Positions 10,273-20,674 of a DNA stretch of 64,000 bases are shown here, piece after piece. The notes under the pieces were generated by a model. It was not told the DNA's origin, did not search any database, and worked only from the letters and a program-made list of their open reading frames with translations. Where the stretch lies: NCBI RefSeq assembly GCF_001761485.1, contig NC_090771.1, positions 2,666,001 through 2,730,000 on the forward strand, in the 5' to 3' direction. Within the stretch, counting starts at the first letter, position 1, and each line of letters starts with the position of its first letter. This DNA comes from Yarrowia lipolytica (Eukaryota > Ascomycota > Dipodascomycetes > Dipodascales). Both the position numbers and the translations under genes were made by a program.

Positions 10273-11733
10273 ATGATTCCCGAAAACGAGCAGCCGCAAC
10301 TAAAGCAATGGGCTTTGCAACAGCTCGAGAACCTGAGTGATGCCGACACGTCGATTCTTGGCGACTACGTGATCGCCCTCGCCAACTACGACATGCCCAA
10401 GTCGGAGCTTGCGGAAATGTGCAGATCCCAGTTGTCGGAGTTTTTGCATGGCAATACGGACGCCTTTGTCGAGGCTCTAATGCACGCTATTGAGACCAAA
10501 AGTTATATGCAAGAGCCCCTCCAGCAGCCACAGCAACAGCAACAACAGCCGCAGCAGCAGCAGCAGTTCCCACAGCAGCAGCAACAAGGTCAGTTCCCTA
10601 CACCACCTCCGTTTCCTCCGGGATTCGACTTTGCACAGATGCAACAGATGGGATTTCCCATGCCTGGTATGAACGTGCCGTTGCCCAGCCACCAGGGATT
10701 CATTTCCGGCCAGCAGAAGCGATACAACAATAACAACAATGGAGGAAACAAGCGGGGCATGAGCGCAATCTCCACACCTCATTCGTCGACAGAGTACAAC
10801 AGAAAGCTTGTGGTGGAAAAGATCCCCGACGACTACTGTTCTGAGCAGGCCGTGCGAGACTTCTTCTCAAAGTTTGGAACTCTCAACTCGGTCAAGGTGA
10901 ATTTTGCCGGTAAGCTGGCAGAGATCGAGTTCTCGACCACAGCCGAGGCTAAGAACGCGTACAAGTCGCCTGAGACTATTTTTGACAACCGTTTTGTCAA
11001 GGTGTACTGGCGCAAGACTGACGACGAGACTCCTGAGAACGAGGTCGCAGAGCAGCAGAGACTGCAGGAGGAGCGACAGGCTGCGTTTGAGGAGAAGGAG
11101 CAGCGTCGAAAGGAGCATTTGGAGAAGATGACCGGAATTCTGGCCCAGAAGAAACAGCTGTTGGAAATGCAGATTGAGCAGCAGGAACTTCTCGCGAAGA
11201 TGGGACAGCCCGTTACCCAGGACGTGGAAGATCTTCGAAACCAGCTGGCAGAGATTCTGGAGCATGAGAAGGACCCCACCAAGGTCTTCAAGTCCACCTC
11301 AGCGGCTTCGTCGTTTGCTCCTCGAGGAAGAGGAGGCTTCAGAGGTCGAGGAGCTCGAGGTAGAGGTGCCTTCCGAGGCCGAGGAGGTTACCACCCTTAT
11401 GGAGCTCCACCTGCACGAGAAAACGTGGATAGAACCAAGTTTTCTCTCGATCTGCGACCCAAGGACGTTTTAATCTCTCCTGTCACGGCGGACAAGCAGG
11501 AACACATTCGAGCCCACCTGGTGAGTGTTGGAGAGTACTCCAATGTTGCCCAAGCAAGTGGAGACTCTGTGGTGGTCAGCTTTCCCGACAGAAGAGCCGC
11601 TGAGAAGTTCTTCTACGGCTCTGCTGATATTCCGGACGTTGGAAAGGTGGACAAGCAGTGGTTTAAGCAGGTCAAGAAGGATGGTGAGGGGTCTGAGGTC
11701 AAGACGGAGGACGTGAAGATGGAGGAGAACTAA
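10273..11733 (+). CDS. RNA-binding protein with N-terminal PWI-like domain, RRM and RGG repeats (RBM26/27, Rmn1-like)
   Basis: A 486-residue nuclear-type RNA-binding protein. Residues 1-78 are helical with the PWI-like pattern seen at the N-terminus of RBM26/RBM27 and S. pombe Rmn1. A poly-Gln/Pro tract covers about 80-120. An RRM follows at about 177-250, with RNP-like strands KLVVEKIPDDY and VKVYWRK. A long charged helix then covers about 255-330 (ELLAKMGQPV at its end), and an RGG/RG-rich block about 345-375 (GRGGFRGRGARGRGAFRGRG). The C-terminal 100 residues resemble a second degenerate RRM. The CCCH zinc finger typical of RBM26/27 is not visible. In fission yeast the relative works in nuclear RNA surveillance; a similar job here is inference. 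Confidence 0.75.
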   Translation: MIPENEQPQLKQWALQQLENLSDADTSILGDYVIALANYDMPKSELAEMCRSQLSEFLHGNTDAFVEALMHAIETKSYMQEPLQQPQQQQQQPQQQQQFPQQQQQGQFPTPPPFPPGFDFAQMQQMGFPMPGMNVPLPSHQGFISGQQKRYNNNNNGGNKRGMSAISTPHSSTEYNRKLVVEKIPDDYCSEQAVRDFFSKFGTLNSVKVNFAGKLAEIEFSTTAEAKNAYKSPETIFDNRFVKVYWRKTDDETPENEVAEQQRLQEERQAAFEEKEQRRKEHLEKMTGILAQKKQLLEMQIEQQELLAKMGQPVTQDVEDLRNQLAEILEHEKDPTKVFKSTSAASSFAPRGRGGFRGRGARGRGAFRGRGGYHPYGAPPARENVDRTKFSLDLRPKDVLISPVTADKQEHIRAHLVSVGEYSNVAQASGDSVVVSFPDRRAAEKFFYGSADIPDVGKVDKQWFKQVKKDGEGSEVKTEDVKMEEN

Positions 11734-12093
11734 TTTAGAGAAGTCTTCGGCATTGTATATTAAGTGTTAGAGAAATAAAATTATGTATTACAACTACAGT
11801 GTATTTGTGTATGGAAATATGGAGTACTAATACTTGTATGTACTGTATATAAATGTGTCACTCGCTCTTACGAACACCTTGGAGATAAAGAGATATACTC
11901 GTATATCACTCCAAGTCTAAATAAGAAACACTATGTCGTTATAAGTATGGGAACGGTATACATCCACTGTCACCTACCTTCATATTTTTCTAATTTCAGT
12001 TAATTATCTATTTACACAAGATGAAGAGTCTGCGAGTGCACCTTGCCAAAGCTAGGTAACATTTCGAGGGGCGAAAAAGGTCCTTTAAACCTC
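11734..12093. other. Intergenic region between convergent genes
   Basis: The 360-bp shared 3' region of the RNA-binding protein gene and PHB2. It is AT-rich with AATAAA-like sequence near 11774 that may serve polyadenylation. No gene. Confidence 0.6.
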
Positions 12094-12999
12094 TTACTTC
12101 TTCGATCTAAAATCGTTAGCCACGTTGAGAAGCAGAGAGTCGTTATCCAGCATGATCTTGTTGCCGGACTTGGCAAGCACGTGGGCAATCTCTCGGGCGG
12201 TATCCAGACGTTTGAGCTCAACGTAGTCCTTGGACTTCTTGATGGCATCACCAATCAGCTCGGCGGATCGGGCCTCTCCCTGGGCCTTGACAATGGCTCC
12301 CTGCTTCTCCTGTCGAGCTCGGTCGACAATGAAGGCGGCTCGCTGGGCCTCCTGCTGGGCAATCTGCTTGGCCTCGACGGCGGCGGTGAACTCGGGCGAG
12401 AAGGTCATGTATGTGAGTGACACGTCATCCAGCAGGATGTTGAACTTGGAGGCTCGCTTGATGAGTTGCTCCTTGACCAACCGGGAGACTCGCTCTCGCT
12501 GGGTGATCAGCTGGGAGGCGTTGAATTGGGCCACCACAGACTTGAGCACCTCGTTGACCAGAGAGGGCAGAACTCGCTCGTCGTAGTCCTTGCCAAGGGT
12601 CTGGTAGATAGTAGGCAGAGCCGAGATGCTGGGTCGAGACAGCACTCGGCAGGTGATGTTGACCATCTGCAAATCCTTGGTACCGGTCAGAGAAGCCACA
12701 TTTCGAGGCTTGGCTCGCACGTCGTAGATGATGGGGCTCTGGAACCAGGGAATGGCAATGTGGGTTCCCTCGGGGTAAATTCGGGGAGAGATACCGCCGA
12801 TTCGGTTGTACATGATGGCTCGAGAACCACCATCCACGTTGAAAAGAGACGAGTTGATGGTGGCGGCAGCAATTGCCAGAACGACCAGGCCTCCGACGCC
12901 GACAAACTTGGGGCCTCCGGCACCTCCGGCACCCTTCTGGGCCTGTCGCTGCAGCTGGTTGAGCTGGTTGCTGAATTTTTTCCAGTTGGGGTTGTTCAT
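12094..12999 (-). CDS. PHB2: Prohibitin 2
   Basis: A subunit of the ring-shaped prohibitin complex of the mitochondrial inner membrane, with Phb1 as partner; it chaperones newly made membrane proteins and regulates the m-AAA protease. It has 301 residues. A hydrophobic N-terminal segment at about 34-56 (VGVGGLVVLAIAAATINSSLF) is the non-cleaved membrane anchor. The SPFH/band 7 domain follows (GGSRAIMYNRIGGI, then EGTHIAIPWFQSPIIYDVRAKP), then a long coiled coil rich in Glu, Ala and Arg (EAKQIAQQEAQRAAFIVDRA). The N-terminal QLNQLQRQAQKG region matches Phb2 rather than Phb1. Confidence 0.97.
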   Translation of the reverse strand: MNNPNWKKFSNQLNQLQRQAQKGAGGAGGPKFVGVGGLVVLAIAAATINSSLFNVDGGSRAIMYNRIGGISPRIYPEGTHIAIPWFQSPIIYDVRAKPRNVASLTGTKDLQMVNITCRVLSRPSISALPTIYQTLGKDYDERVLPSLVNEVLKSVVAQFNASQLITQRERVSRLVKEQLIKRASKFNILLDDVSLTYMTFSPEFTAAVEAKQIAQQEAQRAAFIVDRARQEKQGAIVKAQGEARSAELIGDAIKKSKDYVELKRLDTAREIAHVLAKSGNKIMLDNDSLLLNVANDFRSKK

Positions 13000-15202
13000 T
13001 GTGGTGATGTGGTGGTACAGACTGTGGGTTTAATTTTTGACTACCATCGAGAGGGGTTAGGGCTGGTAAGGGGTGACGGGGAAGTTGGTGTAATTGAGGG
13101 GCTAATATTTGGGATAAATGTGTGGGGAACCCTGTTCATGTCAATTGATATTTCCGTGGTTTTTATTTCATTTTATATATTTTCAGAGAGCCATTTTGTG
13201 TGTCCCTATCACCCCTCCAGGCGCCACCCAGAGTTGCCCCATAGTCAGGCAGAATGCAGACGTGAACGTTGGAAGCAACTCAGTTGGTCCTAACCCTGAG
13301 TTGCTGTTGTAGTCCAAGGAGGGTTGAAACTTGTGCAATTGATATGAAAATGGCGCGAGATATTAATTAAACGATAAATTAAAGGATATTGACGGTCTGG
13401 GTGGAGTTTTGGACCTATTGGACCAGTATTGGGGTATTTGGAAGCTGACATGTTTAGTTGAACGTTAGTGACGGATATAGTTGAGGCTTTAGTTGGAAGT
13501 AAGATGTCAGTTATTTGTGTGTGAATTTAGACATTAGAGGCGTGTTATATAACATATTTCAGGGGTTTTCTCTCTATGTGAACATCTGGTAAAAGTATTT
13601 ACTACTGAAATTTCCACGTGGATGTCTACCACACTGGTGTTGAAGGAAGCGTTGATTCCAAATAACAGTCTGATACTTGTCCAGTCTGTTAAAAATACTG
13701 GGGATGGGCGTTGAACGACACTGGCGCGTTTGGATTGAATTGATCCTGTCTTCCAGATATGGATAATGAATTACAGAAGATCTCGTGCTCTACACTGCTC
13801 TTGCAAGGCCGACTGTATGCTCATCACAGTCACTCTGTCCGTTCTCCTTTTTGTGGGGGGCGCCATTGACCTCCCAATGCAAGTTGTACTCGCAGTTTGA
13901 TTCATCGTATTTTGGTACACCATATCTTGTCTGGAGGTGGTGACAGGGCGCTTATTGATCCCAACTGGCTGGGAAATAGATGATCTGGACACAATTAGTC
14001 ATGTCGGCGATCGATTCCACTTGAATCTGCTGCGACTGACCGACCGTTCCTGTATTCATCTTGAGAGAATCAGCCACTCATTAGACTCAAGCTATACGAG
14101 CATGCGGCTTGGAAATTACAGTATGTACATACTGTAGCTCTCTGAAGCCTTCTGACATCGTGCTCGAGACATGACCAAGCACAGTTACTGTACAAGTACT
14201 GGAAAACTAACACATCAGGCCCACCATCTGTCTCACAGCATAATAATATAGTTGGAGGTCTGTGGAATTTATACTCGCTAACAATACAGTACGAGCAATG
14301 TGGGCCCTCACTCCGGATACAATGGAACTACAAATATCGACAGATGTTCACAATATCATTGTACATACTCATAGGCACTGGTACAAGTAGAGATTTCTGC
14401 AAGTTACTAGTAGAACCAGAAAAAAAATACTGTGCACACAGCTCATTAGGACAGTTCACTTCACGAGTACACGTACACGTACTCGCACCGTACTTGTACC
14501 GATACAAATAGTACATCCCGGTTGAAACACTGTAGTTCTTTGCACGATCATAGTCCAGACCATCTTTCCCGTATCAGAACCGATATGGTGTGCACATTAA
14601 ATACAGTAGTCAAATCCAAGTGATAGGGAGATATCTCGTCTTAACAGATTTTTCATTTTATATTACTGGACTTGCAGCCAACATATAGATGCCCAAAAGT
14701 TATGACACTCACAGTGTAAGGTGACAGCGATGACGACTCTGCAAAAAATGTTGTCAACACACCATGTTCATTCTCGCAACCCAGATCGTTATCGACAGAG
14801 GCCTCGGACACACTTCAGGTCATGGGGAAAGGTCTGAAAGCACTGTATGATACTCGTAATCCTCAGAATTGACTCGACAGCATTATATGTGTGGATGTGA
14901 TCACAGGTTATGAATAGGAAAAAACTGCATAAAATACACTACCGAAGGATCAACCATTTATATCTGCTTGTCCAATGTCAGCTAACATCATCGATTATCG
15001 ATGCTCTCATTACTCCTAGGGACCGCCTTCCTTCCAGGTACTGCCCAATGGCCCCTTACATTAACGTTTCACATCACATGACTTCATCCCAATTTGTAAA
15101 AGCAGTCCTAAATAAGGTTGACTCTGAAAGTCTGACCCTCCCAGTCCCAAGAGTAAAATCACATCGTTGGAAAAACCTCTTAACTCAACAACAACAACAA
15201 AG
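13000..15202. other. Gene-poor region, 2.2 kb
   Basis: Between the divergent PHB2 and RPS19 promoters. Open frames here are short and have no domain or codon bias. Notable are a 20-bp perfect palindrome (14117-14136) and clustered CGAGTAC, GTACTCG and TGTACC words around 14465-14515. No gene recognised. Confidence 0.55.
14117..14136. repeat. 20-bp perfect palindrome, copy 1
   Basis: TACAGTATGTACATACTGTA equals its own reverse complement. The same 20 bases occur again at 40614-40633. Its centre is TGTACA. Function unknown; a dimeric protein site is one possibility. Confidence 0.8.
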
Positions 15203-15785
15203 ATGACTGGTGTTTCCGTTAGGTGAGTGGAAATATGGGGATTTTGGACTTCACGCAAGTGATTTAAAGACAGTGAGTTGTTTCAGCTTCAATCTGGAAC
15301 TGTCTCTGGTGCGTTCACACGATACACCTCAACGATTCTTCTTTTTCAGTACTAACAACAGAGACGTTCCCGCTCAGAAGTTCATTGAGGCTTACGCTTC
15401 TTTCCTCAAGCGACAGGGTAAGCTTGAGGTCCCCGGCTACGTTGAGATCGTCAAGACCTCTGCCGGCAACGAGCTCCCTCCCCAGGATGCTGAGGGATGG
15501 TTCTACATGCGAGCTGCCTCCATTGCCCGACACATCTACCTGCGAAAGGAGGTTGGTGTTGGCAAGCTCAACAAGCTCTACGGTGGTGCTATCAACCGTG
15601 GCCAGCGACCTTCTCACCACAAGGACGCCTCCGGCTCCGTCAACCGACGTGCTCTGCAGGCTCTTGAGAAGCTTGGTGTCCTTGAGGCCGGTCTCAAGGG
15701 TGGCCGACGAATCTCCGAGAACGGACAGCGAGATCTTGACCGAATCGCCGCCCAGACTCTCGAGGAGGAGGAGGATGACGAGTAA
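15203..15785 (+). CDS. RPS19: 40S ribosomal protein S19, two exons
   Basis: A small-subunit ribosomal protein needed for maturation of the 3' end of 18S rRNA. Exon 1 is 15203-15222 (six codons plus AG) and exon 2 is 15362-15785, giving 147 residues. The spliced start reads MTGVSVRDVPAQKFIEAY, matching the yeast MAGVSVRDVAAQDFINAY; without splicing the N-terminus is lost. The body (GWFYMRAASIARHIYLRKEVGV, GGRRISENGQRDLDRIAAQT) is unmistakable. The acidic tail LEEEEDDE is typical. An intron directly after the first few codons of a ribosomal protein gene is common in yeasts. Confidence 0.97.
15223..15361 (+). other. RPS19 intron, 139 bp
   Basis: It begins GTGAGT and ends TACTAACAACAG, so the branch-point motif at 15350-15356 lies only 5 bases before the splice. 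An earlier CAG (15347-15349) sits before the branch motif and is not used, because only the later AG restores the RPS19 frame. Confidence 0.95.
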
Positions 15786-17107
15786 ATTTGATACTTGTCG
15801 GATTCACAAAATAAAATGTATTTAACAAAAAATGTATAGTACAGCCAGTGGGAGCACTGCGAGTGCGTAGCACGAAAAGTGTGGGGCGTGATACCTCTTT
15901 ACAGTACAAGTAGGAACCGCTTGAATAATGACATCAGAAGCATGGCGCAGCATTGCTGTTAGACACCGAACAGCTGATATTTGTACAGTTGATGTTCAAA
16001 CAGCTGGACGACTTCAGAGCAAGGACGACAGCAGCATAGAACAAGAGCCCTGCATTACGATGATAGTGGACTATAGACAGATGAACTACCAGATCATAAC
16101 TATACACATGATGATGATTTAACTATTTTTTCATATTGTACCTGTATGGGACGTAGTCTGTACGATACGACCGTGCAGTTCTACATTCTCATGAGCCTAG
16201 AAGGCTTCCTGGTTTCAAGTAAAATGGAGGAACAAGGCAAGTCAAAAATCCCTGTATGTGAATCAAACTGGGTAACGGAGAAGTTTGCCGAAACCAACGA
16301 CCTTTGCAACTTGATGATGTAAGATGAGTTCTTTCTACGAAGAATGTCGGCATATTTGAAAGCCAGATAGGGCGAACCACATTTACTGAACTACTTGTAC
16401 TTGTACCAGTACCAATAGATATCTGATAGCAAACTCCGAAGAGGCAGTAGAGTAAGTGGGTTACTTCAATAGAAGACAGACAGAAAGACAGACACAAGAT
16501 GGATGAAATCAAATAGCGTTCGTGTATGATATCCAGAAAGGCGAGCACAGCCAAACCTACAGAGACAAATCAACATCTTTATCGAAATCTTGAAGATATC
16601 AAATGGGATGAAATCCCTATTAGCTTGTTTACTACCACGTAAGACTTCGGCTTCGTTTTTCGCCCTGAAAAGTCACCTCTCAGTCCGGCAGCCACGACCG
16701 ATCTCGCGAGACAGTGAAAACGACACAGCCATACAACATAATTCAATAAACTTAGTGAATGAAATTTTCCTGAGAGAATAAGCGTCATTTCAAAGTCGCT
16801 TTAATTCGACTTGAATAGTGATAAATCATATTTCCTGTACAAACAGTGCTGTGAAGACATTAAACAACGGCATCGTCAAAACAAGTTGTTACGGATATTT
16901 AGCTGATCCGAAAACTATTCATGAAGATTGAGCCCTCTGTTTGCTATGATTATACTCTAAAATCACCTCTCTGTTATCGCTAATACTCTCAAAAATGCTT
17001 TTTTATTCTAAGGATTTTTTAATTTTTTAATTTTTTATTCTAATAATTCATTATGCACGTGACAAATTTGGCCGTATATGTAGGTCCTAGACAATTTTTA
17101 GCTTAAC
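15786..17107. other. Intergenic region upstream of the 5S gene
   Basis: No gene recognised. It ends with a low-complexity stretch of repeated TTTTTTAA units at about 17014-17036, about 70 bp upstream of the 5S gene. Confidence 0.55.
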
Positions 17108-17231
17108 GGTTGCGGCCATATCCTGGTGAAAATACGGCCTTCCCGTCCCGATCAGCCATAGTCAAAGCCACCAGAGAGCCTAGTTAGTATTGTAGTGGGA
17201 GACCATACGAGAATCCTGGGTGCTGCAATCT
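17108..17231 (+). rRNA. 5S ribosomal RNA gene, isolated copy
   Basis: A component of the 60S ribosomal subunit, transcribed by RNA polymerase III. The first bases (GGTTGCGGCCATATC) and the last (GGGTGCTGCAATCT) match fungal 5S and pair as a nine-pair terminal helix including two G-U pairs. The CTGGTG segment pairs with CACCAG as helix II, and GTAGTGGGAGACCATACGAGAA matches the 3' domain. The copy is 124 nt against 121 for the S. cerevisiae sequence I recall, with extra bases around CCCGTCCCGATC and AGTCAAAGCC. T-runs at 17231-17235 and just beyond form a Pol III terminator. Y. lipolytica is known for dispersed 5S genes, some fused to tRNAs; no tRNA is visible upstream here. Confidence 0.9.
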
Positions 17232-17245
17232 TTTTGACTTTTTTG
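17231..17245 (+). terminator. Pol III T-run terminator of the 5S gene
   Basis: TTTTT follows the 5S 3' end directly and is followed by GAC and TTTTTT. Two closely spaced T-runs are a usual Pol III stop. Confidence 0.8.
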
Positions 17246-18533
17246 TTCCGCAATAACGCAGTGCTGCGACAGAGTTATCGTTGATACTGTACGTACAGTA
17301 TGTACAACATCGTGATGACATTTTCATATCATTTGAACCGCTGTCCCGAATGTACCATTATTTAACAAGGGTAGAGGGGTAGACTTGAATACTTCAATTC
17401 TACCTTTGAAAGCCCTTAGTTTTTTTATTGTTCTAATGATCCATTACAGTGGTACTACCACCAACAAGTACCATTGTTCCAAATCCTACCTGTTTACTTT
17501 CTTTAGTCAGCCGGTTTTTGGTAGGTCCTGCGGTGTTGAGTTGGCACAAACGACTACATGTTCGGAGGGTGTTCGATGAGGTAAAAACAACGAAACTGTT
17601 TGCGAAAGAGTTCAATAGCTCTATTCAAGAAGTTACGGGCCGCATAATTAGCTAGTTGCCATTGTAACGGTCATTCGCAGCCTATATTGTGCGTTCTGTT
17701 GAGTTTGAGTGGGATGTGGATCCGATTGGAGTCAATTCTTATCGTATCGCAGTCTACAGGAGACCCAATGCTCTGTCGACGATATACAAGTAGGAGATGT
17801 GGTACGAGTACGAGTGAGACTTATTGATCTGGAGGTACCTACGGATGACGTACAACGGACCGTGTGCCTTCATACATACCCTAGCAATGAATGTATATGC
17901 GATATACTGGGCCTCGTAAAGCACGAATGTCGGGTAGTTCGACTGAAAACAATTAGTCCAACAGCGTGATTGCCCACCTTGCTAGCGTTACATCTTCGCG
18001 CCGTCTGCTCGATGTCGCGCCACACTGTAGACTCTCAGATTGTGTTGGGTTAACACTTGTAGTCTCTGTTTGAGGTGGTACAACTAAAATTACCTTGCAT
18101 GCAGTCGACACGGGAAGGTGTATCGGTTTGAACGGCTCAGGTCGATCAGGGTGGATATGCTTTTGAGACAACGCGTGGGGGTACACCATGAAGAATGGGG
18201 GAAGCCCGTGGTTAGAGCAGAAAATACAGAGGCAACTGAATGGGTTGTAGCTGAAGCTTACCATAGGGACATTTTGACCATTGTGTATGCCATCAGAAGA
18301 CAACTGTGCAGAGTGATTGGCCACTCCCACTGTTTCTTATATTGAACTCTCCTAGGATGAAGGTTTCGTGTAGCACTTGGCGCAGTCGGCTAGCTCTTGG
18401 CAGCGGCACTGAATCTGAACTCAATTGGACTAAACCAGATCAATAATGCTGGGTTATTTCACTCACTCAAACGCGTTGATACCATGCACCATTGTGTATA
18501 TAATGGGTTTGAAATCTGTCCTAGAACGTCCGA
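17246..18533. other. Intergenic region, 5S gene to aspartic protease
   Basis: It contains an 18-bp perfect palindrome, ATACTGTACGTACAGTAT, at 17284-17301. The open frames at 17709-17969 (+) and 17953-18330 (-) show no known domain. A TGGCGCAGTCGGCTAG word at about 18378 resembles a tRNA A box, but no tRNA can be folded. A TATA box is at 18497. Confidence 0.5.
18497..18504 (+). promoter_or_regulatory. TATA box of the aspartic protease gene
   Basis: TATATAAT lies 37 bp before the first ATG and 46 bp before the second. The short spacing favours initiation at or between the two ATGs, so the second ATG (18543) may be the one mainly used. Confidence 0.5.
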
Positions 18534-19712
18534 ATGTCCACCATGCACTTCTCCACTACCCTTCTCGCTTCTTTCCTCGCTCTTGTCGCTGCTGCTCCAA
18601 GCAACCCGAAGTACCTGACCTTCCCCATCACCAGGCACCACAATGACTCTGACTTTGTGCAGCAGCACCACCATCTGCTGACCCGTCAGGCCCCCATACC
18701 CGTCGACATCCTCAACAAAGGAGCATACTATTCAATTGCCCTTAATCTGGGTACTCCTGCCCAGGACTTCAACCTGCTACTGGATACTGGATCCTCCGAT
18801 CTGTGGGTCTACAACATTACTGACACCACTGACTGCAACAACAACCAGTGTGATGTCACCGGTCAGTTTGATGGGTCCGCGTCCTCCACCTACAACTTCC
18901 TCAGCGATGACTACTTCATCCAGTACGTGTCTGGAAACGCCTCTGGAAACTGGGGAACCGACACTCTTACTCTCGGAAGTGTTTCACTAACAGACTTCCA
19001 GTTTGCCTGCGCCAGCAACGCTGCCGGAAACACCGGTATACTGGGTATCTCAGTCCAGGGTCAGGAGTCTGTCGGACGGTACGGATCGGAGTACCCCAAC
19101 TTCCCCGTTGCCCTGCAGAACGCCGGATACATTGATCGACAGGTCTACTCTCTGTACTTGAACAACGCCGACTCTTCTGACGGAACATTCCTCATTGGTG
19201 GTATCGACACAGCCAAATACAGTGGAAGTCTCACAGTTCTACCACTTACCCAACAGGATGCTCTCCAGATCTCCTACAACAGCATCACCTACGATGGTGC
19301 TCAGGTCGGAGGCTCAGGTCAGGCTGTTCTCGACTCTGGAACTTCCCTTACTTACATCCCCGATGCTGCTTACCAGGCCCTGGCCACCAAGCTGGGTCTC
19401 TCTTCTTCCCCCGACCCTATCAGCGGTCTCATTGACATTCCCTGCGACTCAGACGTGTCTGTCGAGTTTAACTTCGACGGAGTGATCATCACTGCCACTT
19501 CCGAGCAGATTGTTCTTTCCACTGGAGGTTCTACCTGTGGCTTTGGAATCCAGTCCAACGCCAACTCTCAGGGAAACACCCTCTTTGGTGACACCTTCCT
19601 GAGAAATGCCTATGTGGTCTACGATCTCCAGGACTCCCAAATTGGTCTTGCCCAGGCCGTCTACACCTCTGCCTCTAACATCCAGGCTCAAAATGGCCCT
19701 CTCTCCAACTAG
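18534..19712 (+). CDS. Secreted aspartic protease (pepsin family A1)
   Basis: An endopeptidase of the pepsin/candidapepsin family. It has 392 residues from the ATG at 18534; a second ATG at 18543 directly starts the signal peptide (MHFSTTLLASFLALVAAAP) and has the better context. A short propeptide of about 45 residues follows, His-rich near HQQ-type residues 40-50. The two catalytic motifs are DTGSSDLWV (D84) and DSGTSLTY (D267). The C-terminus (QAQNGPLSN) has no hydrophobic GPI signal, so the product is probably released rather than anchored, unlike most yapsins. No Lys-Arg Kex2 site is seen before the mature domain; the propeptide may be removed by self-cleavage near LLTRQAP (inference). 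Confidence 0.93.
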   Translation: MSTMHFSTTLLASFLALVAAAPSNPKYLTFPITRHHNDSDFVQQHHHLLTRQAPIPVDILNKGAYYSIALNLGTPAQDFNLLLDTGSSDLWVYNITDTTDCNNNQCDVTGQFDGSASSTYNFLSDDYFIQYVSGNASGNWGTDTLTLGSVSLTDFQFACASNAAGNTGILGISVQGQESVGRYGSEYPNFPVALQNAGYIDRQVYSLYLNNADSSDGTFLIGGIDTAKYSGSLTVLPLTQQDALQISYNSITYDGAQVGGSGQAVLDSGTSLTYIPDAAYQALATKLGLSSSPDPISGLIDIPCDSDVSVEFNFDGVIITATSEQIVLSTGGSTCGFGIQSNANSQGNTLFGDTFLRNAYVVYDLQDSQIGLAQAVYTSASNIQAQNGPLSN

Positions 19713-20674
19713 TCTCTATACTCTAACACCTTTATTGGATATCCTGTAGTATTAAGCCAAATGGATTCAACTAGTAAGTATTATCACGCGTCACTCAGAT
19801 GAAAAGGCCAAGAAATATTGATCAAAATGTAAAGGCAGAGATGCAATAAAGCTGCCACTCATCACCCCGTTCGCTAAAAAATTGAAACTGGATTAATCGA
19901 ATTTGGAGCCTTGGTCAAGTATGCTGCGGATTGTGTGCGCAACCTCGTGATCGCATTGAATGAAAGCAGGCATGAAAATAGCTTTTCAGAGGACAATAAA
20001 AGGTGTCAAGTATTATATGCGATGAATCTGAGGAGGCCAACGACAGGTGCGAGCAGTCATGATCTGGGTTGACTGAAGGATGAGAGAAGGCTGTTTGAAG
20101 ATTTTGGCCGCGGCAATTAGCCGGAGGTGTTACGTAGCTAGACTACAAAGACTATGGATAAAACAAGGTGTTTTTTCTTGAAAATAATATCTGAAAAGAT
20201 TCTCATCATCCTCAATCCCTCTACAAGCTCAGTCTGTACAACATGTACATATTGTACTTTTCAATAGTGCTCGCAATCAGTTGGAAAGCAATGTGACTAA
20301 TATGGATTCATTGGAGCGTAAAAACTGGTGTACCACACGTTAACCAAAAGATGCTATAATAATCCCCCCAACTCTAGCTATATAGCTATCCAAAAATGTC
20401 ACCAGCCTACAGTATGTAGCATACACGCAAGAGTACAGTATTTGTTAGATATCGTTTATTAGATACATACAGTAATTGATAATATATGGGTAAAGGAGAG
20501 TAATACCTCCTGGTACCTCCTGCCAGCCACAACCTTGATGACCCGCCGTTACACTAATAATGTGTGCTTTCTCGTAACTATTGTGGACCCTAAAATAGCC
20601 CTGCCATCCATTTTTGACTAGTTCACCTATTCAAGAGGTAACAATTCGCTCCGCTACTTTCATCAACCGTCGAA
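19713..20674. other. Intergenic region, aspartic protease to F-box-like pseudogene
   Basis: It holds an imperfect GTACA-centred palindrome near 20235-20257. It also has several TACAGTA words around 20410-20475. No gene recognised. Confidence 0.55.

Noticed and set aside
18375-18480. TGGCGCAGTCGGCTAG resembling a tRNA A box
   Set aside because: No B box of the GGTTCRANNCC type follows and no cloverleaf can be drawn; at best a degraded tRNA fragment.
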